Positions 21,867 through 33,770 of a stretch of DNA of 64,000 nucleotides are shown piece after piece (positions within the stretch are counted from its first letter, which is position 1; each line of letters begins with the position of its first letter). The position numbers and the translations under genes were made by a program. Source of the DNA: Micrasema longulum (taxonomy: Eukaryota > Arthropoda > Insecta > Trichoptera > Brachycentridae); the NCBI GenBank assembly GCA_022494885.1, contig JAGVSM010004499.1:111828-175827 (forward strand), in the 5' to 3' direction. A model generated the notes under the pieces. The model did not search any database. It had not been told where the DNA came from and saw only the letters and a list, made by a program, of their open reading frames with translations.

Positions 21867-22807
21867 CAACTTAAAATTATCAATAAATTTACAAATCAAA
21901 CATTGAGCATAATAGTAAATTTGTAAGGTGTTCGTGCTAAAAAGTAAACAATAAAAAACTAAACAGATAAAGCACTTTAGCACTATGGATGACTTAACAG
22001 ATAAAAATATCCGAAGGGTAGCCCTCGTAGATGTTCGGTAGTCACTAGTCACTGTTTCAGTATCGCACATGTGCAAACACATGTTTTTGCTAAATTCCTA
22101 GAAGATGGTCCGGTCCACGCACCCACGTGTAGTTGCCGAAGGGGGGAAAGAAGTTTATTGTTCCAACGACTTTGTATCCATTTTAGTCTGTATTATTTCG
22201 TTTTAGTTACATAAAACTTTTAACAAAAATACCTTTAAAAGTTATTGGTTTATCTAATTTTTTATTTATTTTATTATTGCTCGATTAAAAAAAAACATTC
22301 TTTTTAAAATGGCAAAATCGTATGATTTCTTCAATTTGCGTGCGTTTTACCAGACTACAGCCTTAAGCAGGAAGCATTCCGTTTTTTCAACTTGTAAATG
22401 AAAGTCAAAAAATTGTACAGAATAATACGATGTATAATATTGAATTTAATACTTACATATATACATATTCCAACTCGGGTTTCGAATAAATTAATTTCAC
22501 TACAACCATGACATTTTTTTTCATGGGTTGAGTACATAAAAAAAGTTACAAGAGAAATAAATTAACCTAATACTAATAAAACATACAGATGATACAGTTG
22601 AAAAAATGGGAAATAAAAAAAAACGTATGGAAAAGAAACTAAAACTATAATAATATTTTTATTAATGCTGTTGGACAGCGCTATTACTAGGTCAAATTGT
22701 TGATACATTTCGGAGTTATTTCTTTATCTTGTATTATCAATATATTTTTTGTAATATTTTATAAGAAAACATAAGTTAGAATTTATAAGATTCAAGTTTC
22801 AATTTAC
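21867..22807. other. No gene seen
   Basis: AT-rich spacer; no recognised repeats or domains. Confidence 0.4.
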
Positions 22808-22850
22808 GAAAATGATGTATTGCATCATTTTCTGTGGCAGTGACACTGCC
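22808..22850. repeat. Two adjacent short hairpins
   Basis: aaaatgatg-tattg-catcatttt is followed at once by ggcagtg-a-cactgcc, both with perfect arms (9 and 7 bp). Such paired stems could form in RNA or single-stranded DNA; no function can be assigned. Confidence 0.7.
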
Positions 22851-23545
22851 AGTGTATCTATTTACCCAATTTAGCTGCCGAATCGAAATAGATTACTGCA
22901 GATGTATTTAGCTGCGAAAAAATACCGCGTGTGTTCGCATCGCGTTCGCTTGTTTTGCGACATATTTGCATATCAAATTGATAAAGGCTTCAGACTTACT
23001 TCCGTGTTTTTTTCTGTACAAATTGCGCGTAGTTTCCAAGGTTCCGCACGGTACGAACCTGAAATTACGATCACTGACATCACAAAAAACATTTACGCAT
23101 CTTCGGATGAGGTTGGCCAATCTTCATTTTAAATGCTATCGCTACATTTATTTTTAAGAGACATGTTAGGTTTTAGATATTTGAAACATCGCTTCGCATC
23201 ATTTCAACAGAAGCAAAATTACTGATCGTTGAACTGTCAACTCTATACGGATAGTCGGGTAAAATCTCGAACAGAAATTTTAAAACCCCACGAGAAAAAA
23301 TTGTTGGAAACTTGCGTTGAAATACGTGAAAATGCCTTTTGAAAACATTGTTTTATAATTCCAGATAAAGCGAGTTAAATAATACGCTAAATGTATTAAA
23401 ACTACTTCGAAGTAAAAAAAATTTCAATGTTCATTCAATCCAACATAATATTTCAAAACGCTAGAGTCGCCTGTCTCCATGGGAATTTGTATTGCCATGG
23501 TCGGCGATAGCGCGCCGAAATAATTATAACTTTGTATTAATTTAA
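22851..23545. other. No gene assigned
   Basis: Between 22902 and 23157 three overlapping open frames on both strands share one GC-richer segment. None gives a recognisable domain. The segment could be an old coding or transposon fragment. Confidence 0.3.
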
Positions 23546-23547
23546 AA

Positions 23548-24045
23548 TTAACAAATTACGACAGGGATGGAGAATACCTTCAAGAAGGGAATATGGATGT
23601 CTAGACATTTACAGGGCTTATGACCTGTCATTCGCTGGTTTAAGTGGCCACTTTACACACCGTGTAACATTCACCATTTTGCCTATCTTTGAACATTCGT
23701 ATATCTTCAATTCTTCCATTTGTTGATTTTAGTGAAGTTAAAGAGCGGAAACCTTTATCGTTGTGAAGAGATTCATCTGAATGAACTATTTCACTTACTA
23801 GGCAACGCCTGAAAACGATTTTCCAATTGTTAAACTTCTTGGACCAGTTGGTTTTATTACAATATTTAATTTTTGTCCAAATGTTTGTAGACAAAAGACT
23901 GGATTTCACCCCCTCGGGAGTCGTTAAGATTAACAAATTACAACAGGGATGGAGAATACCTTCAAGAAGGGAATATAGAAGTCTCGGCTTCTTGGGCTTA
24001 TGACCTGTCATTGGTTGGTTTGAGGAGACACTTTATTTGTCAGTT
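23548..24045 (+). mobile_element. Family A repeat, head-to-tail tandem copy (A6)
   Basis: X(+) starts at attaacaaattacgacaggg (about 23552), followed by Y (actaggcaacgcctga) and Z(+) (tttgtccaaatgtttgtaga, accccctcggga). A second X(+) starts at attaacaaattacaacaggg (about 23929) and breaks off near 24045. The repeat period is about 377 bp. This copy shows that modules can repeat directly as well as inversely. Confidence 0.8.
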
Positions 24046-24272
24046 TGGAGAAATACTTTGAGCCGGGTGTACGTCGATGCGAATTGTATTTTTTTTCAAT
24101 ATAAGGCGGGCTGGACTGTGCAGTACCTACATTACCACCGGGGGTCCGCCAATTTCTGTATCGGGCCTTAATACTCGAACGCCGTTTTGCATTTGCAAAT
24201 AAATTCACGAAACACACTCAACAATAATTATCAAACGTTTTGTCCTCGAGGCATTATCATCATTACCGCAAA
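24046..24272. other. No gene seen
   Basis: Short GC-richer segment between two family A copies. A 69-codon reverse-strand frame has no recognised motif. Confidence 0.35.
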
Positions 24273-24854
24273 ATTGACAAATTAACATACTGCAACAGAG
24301 ATGAAGAACATTTTAGAGAAGGTAATATAGAAGTCTAGGCATCTACAGGGTTTATGACCTGTCAATGGCTGGTTTAAGTGGCCACTTTACACACTGTGTA
24401 ACATTCACCATTCTGCACATATTCGGACATCTAGATCCCTTCAAGTCTTTCATATCTTGATGTTTGTATAGTTAAAGAGCTGAAACCTTTATTTATGCGG
24501 GTGAGATTCGTGTAATTGAATTATTTCACTTAAGAAGTATTGAAATTGAAAAAATAAACATTTTCATGCGTTGCCTAGTATGTGGGTGACATAATTCAAT
24601 TACACGAATCTCACCCGCATTAATAAAGGTTTCAGCTCTTTAACTTCACAAACGAATTGAAGGGATAAAGATGTTCAAAAAAAGATTCGAGGGGATATAA
24701 GCTCTGTAGATGCCTAGACTTATATATTACCTTCTCTTAAATGTTCTTCATCTCTGTTGCAATACGTTTATATTAACAGCTCCCCAGGGAGTTGAATCTA
24801 GTCCATGTTTACAAAAATTTTGACAAATTCAAAATATTGTTGATTGACAAATTA
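24273..24854. mobile_element. Family A repeat, palindromic copy with 12-bp target duplication (A7)
   Basis: X(+) (gcaacagagatgaagaacat ... aagtggccactttacacact ... tttatttatgcgggtgagat) runs to about 24540. It is followed by a short Y joint (gcgttgcctagtatg) and then X(-) (gaatctcacccgcattaata ... gtagatgcctagacttatat) and Z(-) (ctccccagggagttgaat), ending caaaatattgt. ATTGACAAATTA is present at 24273-24284 and at 24843-24854. The joined X arms could fold into a hairpin of more than 200 bp. No coding capacity. Confidence 0.85.
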
Positions 24855-24879
24855 GTTTTTAGTTTTGTTTCCTTCAATC

Positions 24880-25330
24880 TTTCGGCATTTTCATGCCGGG
24901 ATTTCGCCGAATCGAACATTTTCGTGATCCCTTTTCTGGATCAGTTTCATTCAGTTTCTTCGAGATGTTTTTCACGGATTATTTTCTCCCAGTCCAAGTG
25001 GCATGCTTTTTCGAAAGCCACTTTTTTCTTTCTTCCTTCATTTTGACTCGATGTTACGCACTGCACTTCGCTGTTGCGCGGCCTTCTTCGCATACTCCGT
25101 ATTCGGCGCCATCTGCCACACCAGTTCACTAGTCCACGCGTCCTTCACACCGCACCGTCGCCGTATCGGGCACGGCGGAGACCAGAAACTCCATCGGCCT
25201 GTCATTGTTACCTTTACTCCTTTGTCATCCACACTGTACTCTTCTGCCTCGCCGAGAACCACAGTCGATTCTCGACGTCTCGCATTGCGACATTTCCACG
25301 AACTTAACTGTAATCACACAACTTTGACAT
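24880..25330. other. GC-richer island, possible exon or promoter, unassigned
   Basis: High CpG content (ttcggcgccatctgccacac, cgcaccgtcgccgtatcggg) with several overlapping open frames on both strands. A reverse-strand frame ends in a lysine/glutamate-rich stretch (KKKVAFEKACHLDWEKIIRE). No known domain, and splice sites cannot be judged. It might be the 5' end of a gene on either strand. Confidence 0.25.
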
Positions 25331-25499
25331 GACTCAAAGGGAGCTTACTACCTAATGCCGTGCAATCCTCGAATTATGCGTATCATTAGTTAATTGCCTA
25401 GGGTCTAGGATGACGGCAGCATACAGGTTGTAATTCAGGACCTGATATTTAAACGTTTGGAATACATCTTGTTAATGAACAGTTCTGCGGCTGTCTTTC

Positions 25500-25850
25500 A
25501 TTTCTTTATTTGTTAATAGAATATTATCATCGCTACGATTTGAAAAGTTTTGTATTTGAAATAACATCGCTCGTGACGTCACGACTCGAGTCGGTGAGTT
25601 TTCTGACATTTGAAAAGAGAACCCCCTACGCTTTAAAACACGCCTTACATGGCTACCCGGAAACCGGAAATCCATCGCTACGCACAATTATTGATTGACT
25701 ATTCTAAACACCTGTTCACCTAAACCTTTGACATGTTAAAGTGGTGCATTTTTTAAAACTTTGCCACACAATCAAATGTTCCAACTTTTACCGCGTCCCA
25801 GAAAACTTTTTTTGTATCCAATTTTCTCGTAGCGAAGAATCTCTTTGGAT
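25500..25850 (+). repeat. Family B repeat (B2)
   Basis: atcatcgctacgatttgaaa, agttttgtatttgaaataac and ctcgtgacgtcacgac, then accggaaaccggaaat, aactttgccacacaatcaaa, aacttttttttgtatccaat-like and ttctcgtag. These blocks match B3 at 30519-30944 in the same order and orientation. The right terminus is diverged. Confidence 0.65.
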
Positions 25851-26010
25851 ATTTTTTTATTTTATTTATTTATTTAAACGCCTTTTAGGCTTTTACACGT
25901 TTTACATACATATATACAAATAAAGACAGACATGTATTTTACACAGAAGTAGCAAAAAATATATATCTGATTTTTATAAGAAAAAGAAAAATATTAAAAA
26001 TATCTTCTTT
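25851..26010 (-). mobile_element. LINE 3' end, reverse orientation
   Basis: A TTTATTTTATTTATTTATTT run is followed by aaacgccttttaggctttta, whose reverse strand gives the stem-loop gcctaaaaggc before an (AATA)n tail. That is the usual layout of CR1/jockey 3' ends. No coding part is attached. Confidence 0.5.
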
Positions 26011-27539
26011 ACATATTAGTATAAAAGTGGAAAGAATAGAAGTGCAATTTTTAAAATGAAGACAGAAATGCATTTTACACAATAAAGGAGCAAAAAATAA
26101 AAATGAATTAAGAATAGAAAGAAGAATAAAAAATTAAAAAATAAAAATCCACACATATTAGTAGAAAATATATGAGGAGACATAAGAATACATACATATG
26201 TTGCAGTGGAGAACAGGAGTACATTTTTTCGTATAGGTTATATTAAAATAATCTTAAAATTAGAAGAAGTTAGAATACAGATATAAGTCAATAAACGGTA
26301 AAAAATTTAAATCAACATACTATTATTTAGGTATCACAATAATTTCAAGATGGTAAATTGATACACTGCCTTTTAAATTTGATAACATTATGTTTATATG
26401 TATGTTCGCCTCGTTCTGTTGTCTTATAATCGTGTAGCTTCCATACTACGCCATATATTCCGAGTTCGATTTCCGATAAAGTTGGCATACAATACTTGTT
26501 TGGAAAATTGTTTTTATATTGCTTCTACGCTCAGGTCTTAATAATTTTCCGGGGCCGACGCGACGACTACCTAAATGCGTAGACTTTCTTTTTCTACAAC
26601 AGTTGACACGTACTCGTAACTATAATTTTTTATTTATTTACATTAAGAGCATTACAGAATATCCAGTTCATTCTCAATACATTACAAAATATACACGTGA
26701 ATGCGCTGTGTTAATCTTAATGAAAATCCTTAAGTATTAAATCTAGTACTTTGTAAGTAACAAATAAATAATAACCCATATTCGTGTTTGAAAATACTAT
26801 GCGCAAATATGATCACTTTGGCGTTCTCCGGTTGTCCATATTAAGGGCTGAATTAAGTGGTGAATCCATATTAGAACACGGCTATTAATTAAGGGCTATA
26901 ACGGTCAATATTATAATGAATATTGCGAAATGCAATTACCCATTTCTAAACATGACGCGCGTAAAGAGAATTCCTTTGTCTCTCCGAATTGGTACTCTGT
27001 CCGAGAGGCACACTTACTTACATACATGTTTCTAACAGGAACAAACATTGCTAGACAAATAACATAAATACGGAACTCAATATTTATACTAAGCGATAGT
27101 TATTACATGCGTCGAAATGTCTTCTTTAACTAAACTTATTCTAGCTCGAGCTGAAAATAATGGCAAATTCCATAAATCTTTTTGTACGGTACGTCTGGCT
27201 ATTTCTATGAGAAATAATTATTGAATATTCAGTATAAATTTTTAATTATATCTTAATTTTCTTAGAAAACCACGAAAATTAAGAATCATTTTCTATCGCC
27301 TCGCCCGCTGCTAAACTGTGCGGATCGGATCATTGATTCCTCAGAAAGCAATTCGTTTTTAAATAGATCTTGTTCAACTTTTAACAGCTTTTTTAACTAT
27401 GTAGATATCTATCATACAGGATTACAATTATTTAAAAACAGTGTATCGAAAACTTTTGAATAAAACTTCAGTAGTTGATCTATTATAATATGTTCTTACC
27501 CTCTTTCTCTTACATCACATTACATACTTTTTTTTTACT
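26011..27539. other. No gene seen
   Basis: AT-rich with A-rich runs at 26080-26150. Open frames are short and featureless. Confidence 0.4.
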
Positions 27540-28072
27540 GCTAATATTGCTTAATTCATAATTTATTGACTACCTTTGGTTTAAAATCTTCTCTTAATAT
27601 TGCTTTTTCAAATTTTAAAAATCACTTAATATACTTGTTATTCTTTCTTTTTTCTCAGCTACGCTCGACGTGTTTTTGTACATTTGAACTACTTTTAATT
27701 ACTTTTAGAATTGCTTCTAAAAATTATAACATATTGCTTTTCTTACCAATGTGTCATTATTTTTTAAGATGTTTTTTTAAACCTTAATTTATTGTTCTTT
27801 TTTTCTTTTAAAATTTCTTCTCATTGTTTCTTTTTTGAATCCCTTAAATATGTATGTATTATATGTTTTTCCTTTTTTTTAAAGTTTTTTTTTGCATTTG
27901 AGCATGTTTTTTTATTTATTTTCATTCTGACCTTTAAATTACTTATATATTATTTCCATTTATGTAAATACATAAGTAGTAGATATACAAACTTATGTAC
28001 TATTAAACTATGTATTTTTAATTATACTGTATGTTTCCTCAATAAAAGAAAACAAAGAAAAAAAACACATAT
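27540..28072 (+). mobile_element. LINE 3' UTR copy
   Basis: tttggtttaaaatcttctct, tattgctttttcaaatttta, tacttgttattctttctttt, actacttttaattacttt and the terminal ctgtatgtttcctcaataaa plus A-rich tail align with 48790-49510 in order, and the end also with 14936-15072. This is a pyrimidine-rich 3' UTR of one LINE family with no coding part. The short open frames here are artefacts of T-rich sequence. Confidence 0.7.
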
Positions 28073-29939
28073 TTTTAAGCTGTGAATAAAATCGCCCATG
28101 TAGCCAATACTTTCAAAGCCTCTAATTTTTACATTTTAATGAATAATAGAAAAAAGGTGTTTATTGTTTAGATAAGATCATTCGCATTATTCCAACAGAA
28201 GCAGTATTACTTATAATCGAACTATTAATTATATACTTTTAGTTTAATAAAAGATGATTGATATATATTTTTTTTTTTTTGTATTTATTTTTACTAAGAA
28301 GGTAAACATGAACAGATAATATAAAAGAAAAAATAATGAAACCCACTAAACCAATTTTAAATCCCATCTCGCCAAAATGCTTTTTCTATCATGCTCCGAG
28401 CGTCTGGTACAGACATTTTAAAATCTCAGATAAAATAATACTCTATGTGCATTAAATGCAAGTGTTACACGTAAAGTACCAACTTTGTGGTTATAATTAT
28501 GAAAAAATAAATAAAAACAACCTTGTTTTTAATCACTTTTTAAAAATATTTTTTCTATCGACCGGTTTCAAGCATTTTTATAAACTAATGAATTTTATTC
28601 TATTTTATTTTATCAATGCTGCGTATGGAGCTAATAAATCAAGTCTTTTTGACTTGTAAGGGTGGGAAACGTAATGTGAGATGGGTACGATCTTTAAAAC
28701 GAGACAGGAGTGGACTGAAGGAAGTATTGTTTATTTGTTTTTTATTATTTTTTTCTTATTGTGGATTCACTTTTTTAATTTCTAAGATTTCCATGTTGTC
28801 TCTTTTAATATTTTGTTTTTAACATGAAGAACTTTTAATCCAGTGTCTTTATTGAAATTATAATTATTATCTATCAGAGTGTTTGCGAATACAGAAAAAG
28901 TATTATTATTTAAGCACCTTAAGTATTCTTTTACTTTAATATTTTATTTTTTTAGTATGGTCTTTATTCAATAAAATACACATTATTACAATAGTAATAC
29001 ATTATAAAAAGAAAACAAAGTATTAATCATATTTTGTACCGATAAACTATTAAATAATAGTTTGTCATTGGGTGCTCAGACATTAGTTTTAATGAAGAAT
29101 CAAATGAAAGAGTACAGACATAATATCGTATACATAAAATCATAATATGTTTTTTTTTTTGATGCTTTGAAAAATAAAACATATTATTAAGACGAAATAA
29201 AAGAAGAAACTCAACAAAACTAGATAAAATGTTATAAATTATTTTTTTTAAAGTAGGAAAATATAGAAAAATAATATAATTAAAATTAAAGAATATCCAT
29301 TTACTTGAATAAAATTTAAACATCAGAAAAAATGTATATACATCCATAAATAGTGGGTGCTCATAAATGTAACCAAAACAAGATAAAAAATAAAACAAAG
29401 TAAATCGAAAATCGAGAGAGGGTGTTCAGATGAGTGTAATTATGATGATTAATAAGAAGAATATTAAAAATAAGAATATCTCGGGGGGCTTTAGATACCC
29501 CCCCCCCCCCCAGGCCCGGATGAGTCGAGTCTGCAGTGTTTACACATTCTACATACATATCTCCTCTGCCTCTCGTTGCGTCATGTTTGTTTTGCATAAA
29601 CTAATTCCCCAATCCGTGTCCAAAGGCTGGCAACTGGCAACCATTACGAGTATTATATTATACTTGGGACGTGTATTTCTCCTTCACAATAAACACTGTA
29701 CTTATGCGTTATGCGGTAATTGTTGCGTGGAAAGTGCTGTCATTTCATTTATTATAAAACATAGGCATATGTATTATTCAGTACTACTTAGGACTATGAA
29801 TAAAACATTGGGTGAGAATGAGAGTTTGTGATCAAATCTATGGGAATTGGTTTACTGGAACTTCTTCACGAATAAAAATAATCAAAATTACTATGAAACA
29901 GTTGAAGTCTCGCGGTTTAGTCGTTTTTTAAAAAAATTA
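28073..29939. other. No gene seen; C14 run and T/A runs
   Basis: At 28553-28578 a reverse-strand GAAACCGGTCGATAG resembles the 3' half of the hammerhead-like motifs. At about 29498-29511 there is a run of 14 C. A reverse-strand-type tail is near 28945-28990. No domain found in the open frames. Confidence 0.4.
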
Positions 29940-29944
29940 TATGT

Positions 29945-30225
29945 TTTTTATTTTATAAATAAAAGACGAGTGATACTTTAATCCACAAATTTAGAATATT
30001 TAGTGACCGGTTTCATCGCTTTCGCGACATCTTCGAGACTGGTATCTTTATTAAGGAGTTTGATGTATTTATACAAAACAGAGGTAAAAATAGATAATTC
30101 AAAATTATATGAAAGTATATTAAATAAAGTTGTTTTTATCTTATCGCGAAAGCGATAAAACCGGTCACTGGATATTCTAAATTTGTGGATTAAAGTATCA
30201 CTCGTCTTTTATTTATATAATAAAT
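29945..30225. ncRNA. Inverted pair of hammerhead-like motifs
   Basis: Arms at 29950-30025 and 30150-30225 (aagacgagtgatactttaat, ccacaaatttagaatattta) pair almost perfectly. Near the apex, the reverse strand of 30003-30044 reads CCAGTCTCGAAGATGTCGCG then AAAGCGATGAAACCGGTCAC. The opposite arm, 30137-30170, carries the stem tatcgc-gaaa-gcgata followed by AAAACCGGTCAC. The layout resembles a hammerhead core (CUGANGA, helix II with a GAAA loop, GAAAC) as reported for Penelope-like elements. There is an extra C in the CTCGAAGA box and an extra U before helix II, so cleavage is doubtful. Confidence 0.5.
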
Positions 30226-30518
30226 TACAATGAACTTGCATCAAGAATTTTCACTTACAAACTTAAATGTTTTTAATGTTTATGTTTTTATCTTTCGGGC
30301 AGGCGAGGAGTAATATTTGGCTCATATAGCGCAAGTTTTTGTGAAAAATCACCTTAAGGGCGCTTTACAATTGTATACTTATTGATTATTAATATAGTTA
30401 CATGAAATGACACAACGGTATTACAATCTACTTTTTATATTTAGTTAATCTTAAAACTGTAAATTTCCAAAGAAAAGCTCTTGTGTAGTGTGGCTTACAC
30501 TGCTATAATTATTTAATA

Positions 30519-30944
30519 ATGAGGAAGTTCAGTGGTTTTTTTAAAAATTTTAATTTGTTAATAGACTGTCAAACTAAGTCAATTTTTTTAATTTTTATTT
30601 TTATATATCGTATTATCGGCGCTACGATTTTTCAAAGTTTTGTATTTCTGAAATAACTCCGCGTGTAACGTCAGAGGTTCATTTCCGCTTATTCTCATTC
30701 AGTTCTTCCCATTGGTCCAGAAGCGACAAGCATACCGGAAATCTTCCATAGCTCTCAGATCATAGGTCGATTCACATGAACCAGTGACGTCATTTAAAGT
30801 AGTGCGTTTTTATCAAAATATTTTTTATTATTTTTTCTGTACATTTTCAAGAAACTTTGCAATACAATTTAATGCTCTAATTTTTACCCCACGTAAGAAA
30901 ACATTTTTTGTATCCAATTTCCCGTAGGGCTGAAGTTCCTCATT
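30519..30944 (+). mobile_element. Family B element with short terminal inverted repeats (B3)
   Basis: The left end aatgaggaagttcag (from about 30520) is inversely repeated as ctgaagttcctcatt at 30929-30943. Inside are atttgttaatagactgtcaa, ggcgctacgatttttcaaag, ataactccgcgtgtaacgtc, a CRE-like tgacgtcattt at about 30784, and cccgtagggctgaag. This is the best-bounded copy of family B (about 425 bp) and has no open frame. The superfamily is not recognised. Confidence 0.7.
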
Positions 30945-31164
30945 GGAAGTTATACAACTTCGAATATACATGGGAACAAAAATAAAAAATTAAACGAAAT
31001 AAAAAGAAAAACCGAAAATAGTAATTCAGTTATACTAATTAAAATAGAACGCTGTTTTTACTCGGGTTCATTTTTTTTTTAAATTTACTTTCTTTTTTTT
31101 TTAAACTTACATTTCAACTAGTTATGTTTGTCTAATAGATACAAGATTCCTCGAGTATTATTGA
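30945..31164. other. No gene seen
   Basis: AT-rich with T runs at about 31070-31100. Confidence 0.4.
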
Positions 31165-31440
31165 CTCGATACTCTCCGCGTCGTGTAGTGGAAAACGCGT
31201 TCGCCTACCATTATTGAGATTCGCGGTTCGATTCTCGGGAATGTTGTCATTGACATTTGACTTAAACGTCGCGACGCGGCGGTTTACCATTGCAATATTT
31301 CATCGTAAGGGGGATCCGATGGGTGACGACGTCGTGTTGGCCTCTGTCCACTGTCCATACATCCTCCACCCCCTTATTTAATCTGCATAAAGGTTGTACC
31401 TCAAGAATAATTTAGTTGACTTTCCTCTATGCGAGTCCCC
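31165..31440 (+). repeat. tRNA-derived SINE
   Basis: The head cgtcgtgtagtggaaaacgc then gttcgcctaccattattgag and B box GGTTCGATTCT lies at about 31227. The body includes ggcggtttaccattgcaata and the gacgacgtcgtgttggcc / tccatacatcctccaccccc block that recurs inverted at 1-160. The end is at about ctttcctctatgcg. Confidence 0.7.
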
Positions 31441-31505
31441 GGGAGTCGGGTTCAACTCCCTACTTGGTTGACCCGAAATACTGATTTAAAAAGGTGTTTT
31501 TACGT
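31436..31505 (+). repeat. Second, 5'-truncated SINE head
   Basis: GGGTTCAACTCCC then tacttggttgacccgaaata and ttaaaaaggtgtttttac follows directly on the previous SINE. It matches the segment after the B box of the SINE at 12835. The A box is missing. Confidence 0.6.
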
Positions 31506-31721
31506 AACAATATTTGACACCCGAAACGAAAGAATGGCCATATTATCTTCATGTAACGGGTGATAAATCCAGCGCCCCTATGCACCATCGGGTGCGGACG
31601 ACGATGTTATTTTTAACGAATGAAAAGAAACTCTTTAAATACACATACCTAGCCGCGTCGCGTCGTCAAAATTCACAAATTACTTCGCCTATAGTAAACA
31701 TTGATTCTACTTTTGATATGA

Positions 31722-32330
31722 CCGTTAGGGTAGGCCGATATTTTTTTCCAAATTTTGAAATGAAAGGCGTCTAAAAAGTTGCCTTTTGGATTACTCGGAA
31801 TGCAAATATTTGATACTATATTGGCCCTCAACCAGAGCTTGAAGTTTTCGAAAAATATTTTTTTTTTGCTCTAAACCGGCTGTCATTTCATATTTCAGTA
31901 AGAAAATCAGTTCAATTAAATTTTAAAATGTGTATTAAACCTTATTAAATAAGCATCTAAGGGCGTGAGTTGCACTTTGTTTTGTAATAAAGGGGTAGAA
32001 TTGTTTTCGTCAATATTAGCCAGGCGCTCAACGGAATCAGTTTCGTGGAGTGTAAACTTTTTGCATTTCGGTAGTTTTAAAACGTGTTCGAATTTGTAAT
32101 GCGATTAAGTTGTATCTTTACCAACAAAAAAATATTTTATCAACATAGATAATTAACAAAATATTCAGATAGTTATAAATTCCAAACCTCGATTGAGAGC
32201 CAAAAGTAGTATGAAATATTTTTTTAAATAATGTTTAAGTTCCGTGTGATCCAAAATGCAACTTTTTAGACCCTTTTTCACTTTGATGTCTAAAAAAATA
32301 ATAATCTTCATACATCATCGGCCCACTGTA
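31722..32330. mobile_element. Tc1/mariner-like non-autonomous element, copy 1
   Basis: The left (tagggtaggccgatattttt ... gtctaaaaagttgccttttg) and right ends (aaaatgcaactttttagacc ... catcatcggcccactg) are imperfect terminal inverted repeats of about 110 bp. The right end finishes CACTG then TA at 32329-32330. The element matches 39433-40014 throughout; shared internal blocks include gcgctcaacggaatcagttt and gtaaactttttgcatttcgg. No coding capacity. The left terminus is mutated, so the TA there is not visible. Confidence 0.8.
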
Positions 32331-32927
32331 ATCACCATTCTAGAAAAAAACAGATATTTTATAGACCACCCGGTGACGCGAGAGAGAGGCGCAAAAGTTA
32401 GAGCGCATGAACTAATCCAAGATGGTCCAGCAAGGTCAGCCGACAGCCGACAGTCGACAGCCGACACACACGTAACCTACTGAGGACGTCTACTGCCACT
32501 TAATATACAATGGAAATCGACTCACCTGTTCGAAGTGTTCCCTTTCGCTCCACCTGGTATTATTTGCGGGAATAATTTGGTTGTTTACTTCTTTCTCAAT
32601 TCGGATTTATCGGGATTGGATATTGGATGCGGTGATAAAAATACCATTGACACTTTTTTAGCGATCACTATATGAAGACAGCGGTTGGCATATTATTTTG
32701 TTTTCAATGAAATATAAAAGCTGTCAGTTTTTGTAAATTATTGCAATGCGGTAGGTACTGCCAGGCTGCTCAGATTCCTACTTCTCAAAGTAAAGCCGAC
32801 AACCGAAATATACAAATGGCAGCAAATATTCATGCGTAACCGCCACCTTAAAAAAAACTGACATCGCGAGTTAAAAAAAACGCAGGGGGAATATATTATC
32901 ACTGTGCAAACTTTCGACGCAGAGGTA
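32331..32927. other. No gene seen; short ccgacag repeats
   Basis: At 32432-32468 there are four or five tandem copies of agccgac / agtcgac. The remainder has no recognised features. Confidence 0.4.
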
Positions 32928-32998
32928 ACGCTCCCTAGGGGGTTAAATCCAGTCCTTGTCTACAAAAAATTGGACGAACTCAAAACTTTGTTGATAAA
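32928..32998 (-). mobile_element. Family A end module (A13)
   Basis: gctccctagggggttaaatc, cagtccttgtctacaaaaaa and ttggacgaactcaaaacttt match the Z(-) module at 11750-11820 and 24775-24840. No core is attached. Confidence 0.7.
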
Positions 32999-33559
32999 TT
33001 GTTTTAAATAGTTTAAAGAATAAAATAACATTGGTTAAGTGCATCATTAATTATTCGAACCCCGCTTTCATCCTTAAAATAAATGTTGCAGTAAGATTGA
33101 TCTAAATAGATCACATGGGGTTAGTTGTGTATTATTTATGTATTTCTGTAGTACCTACATAATTAACATTTTGACCATAACCAATCAAAGCGAGTTGATT
33201 AGACCACTTAACTATCAGTTTTATAAATACAGCCGAGCTAAAAGGAAAAATAAATATCAGCTTCTTACGTTTGGTGCATTTTCTATATTTATATGACCCT
33301 CTAAATAAGTTTGAACCGGTCGCTGTCCGTCATCCCATCATCTGGGAACTGGGAACACTTCCGACACACTGAACTACAACTAACGTCTTCGGGACCTCAT
33401 TACGGACGTGCTCCGAGTGGCAAATAGAACAAACTCTTCCGCGGAGTATTTGTTATTCTTCATGAGAATTCCACAGGTGACCAGGCAAGGAGCATTAGTG
33501 TTACCTCCAATAATGGTGCTACGGAAAATTGTATACAAAAAATTGTTTCGTACACGCGC
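32999..33559. other. No gene seen
   Basis: Mixed AT-rich spacer, with a modestly GC-richer part at 33320-33440. Confidence 0.4.
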
Positions 33560-33770
33560 TAAAAATTAGAGCATCAATTGAACTTAGTTATGCAAAAAGC
33601 AGTCAGTCCACAGTTTTGAAAAAAAAAAAGGTGTTGTAAGTAAGGTCAATTCTATGTTCTGCTTAAAACAGCCAGACCGCTTTCATACTAAATTCTGTAA
33701 TAATCACCCTCTGAAAATAGTGTCGATCACAAAAATAGCATTTCTCAATTTGCAAAAATACGTACGTTAA
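33560..33770 (-). repeat. Family E repeat, copy 1
   Basis: The reverse complement matches 50880-51090 through aaattgagaaatgc, gacactattttcag, gattattacag, atgaaagcggtctg, gcagaacata, and ctgactgctttttgcataac. The two copies are in opposite orientation 17 kb apart. No coding content was recognised. Confidence 0.65.
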
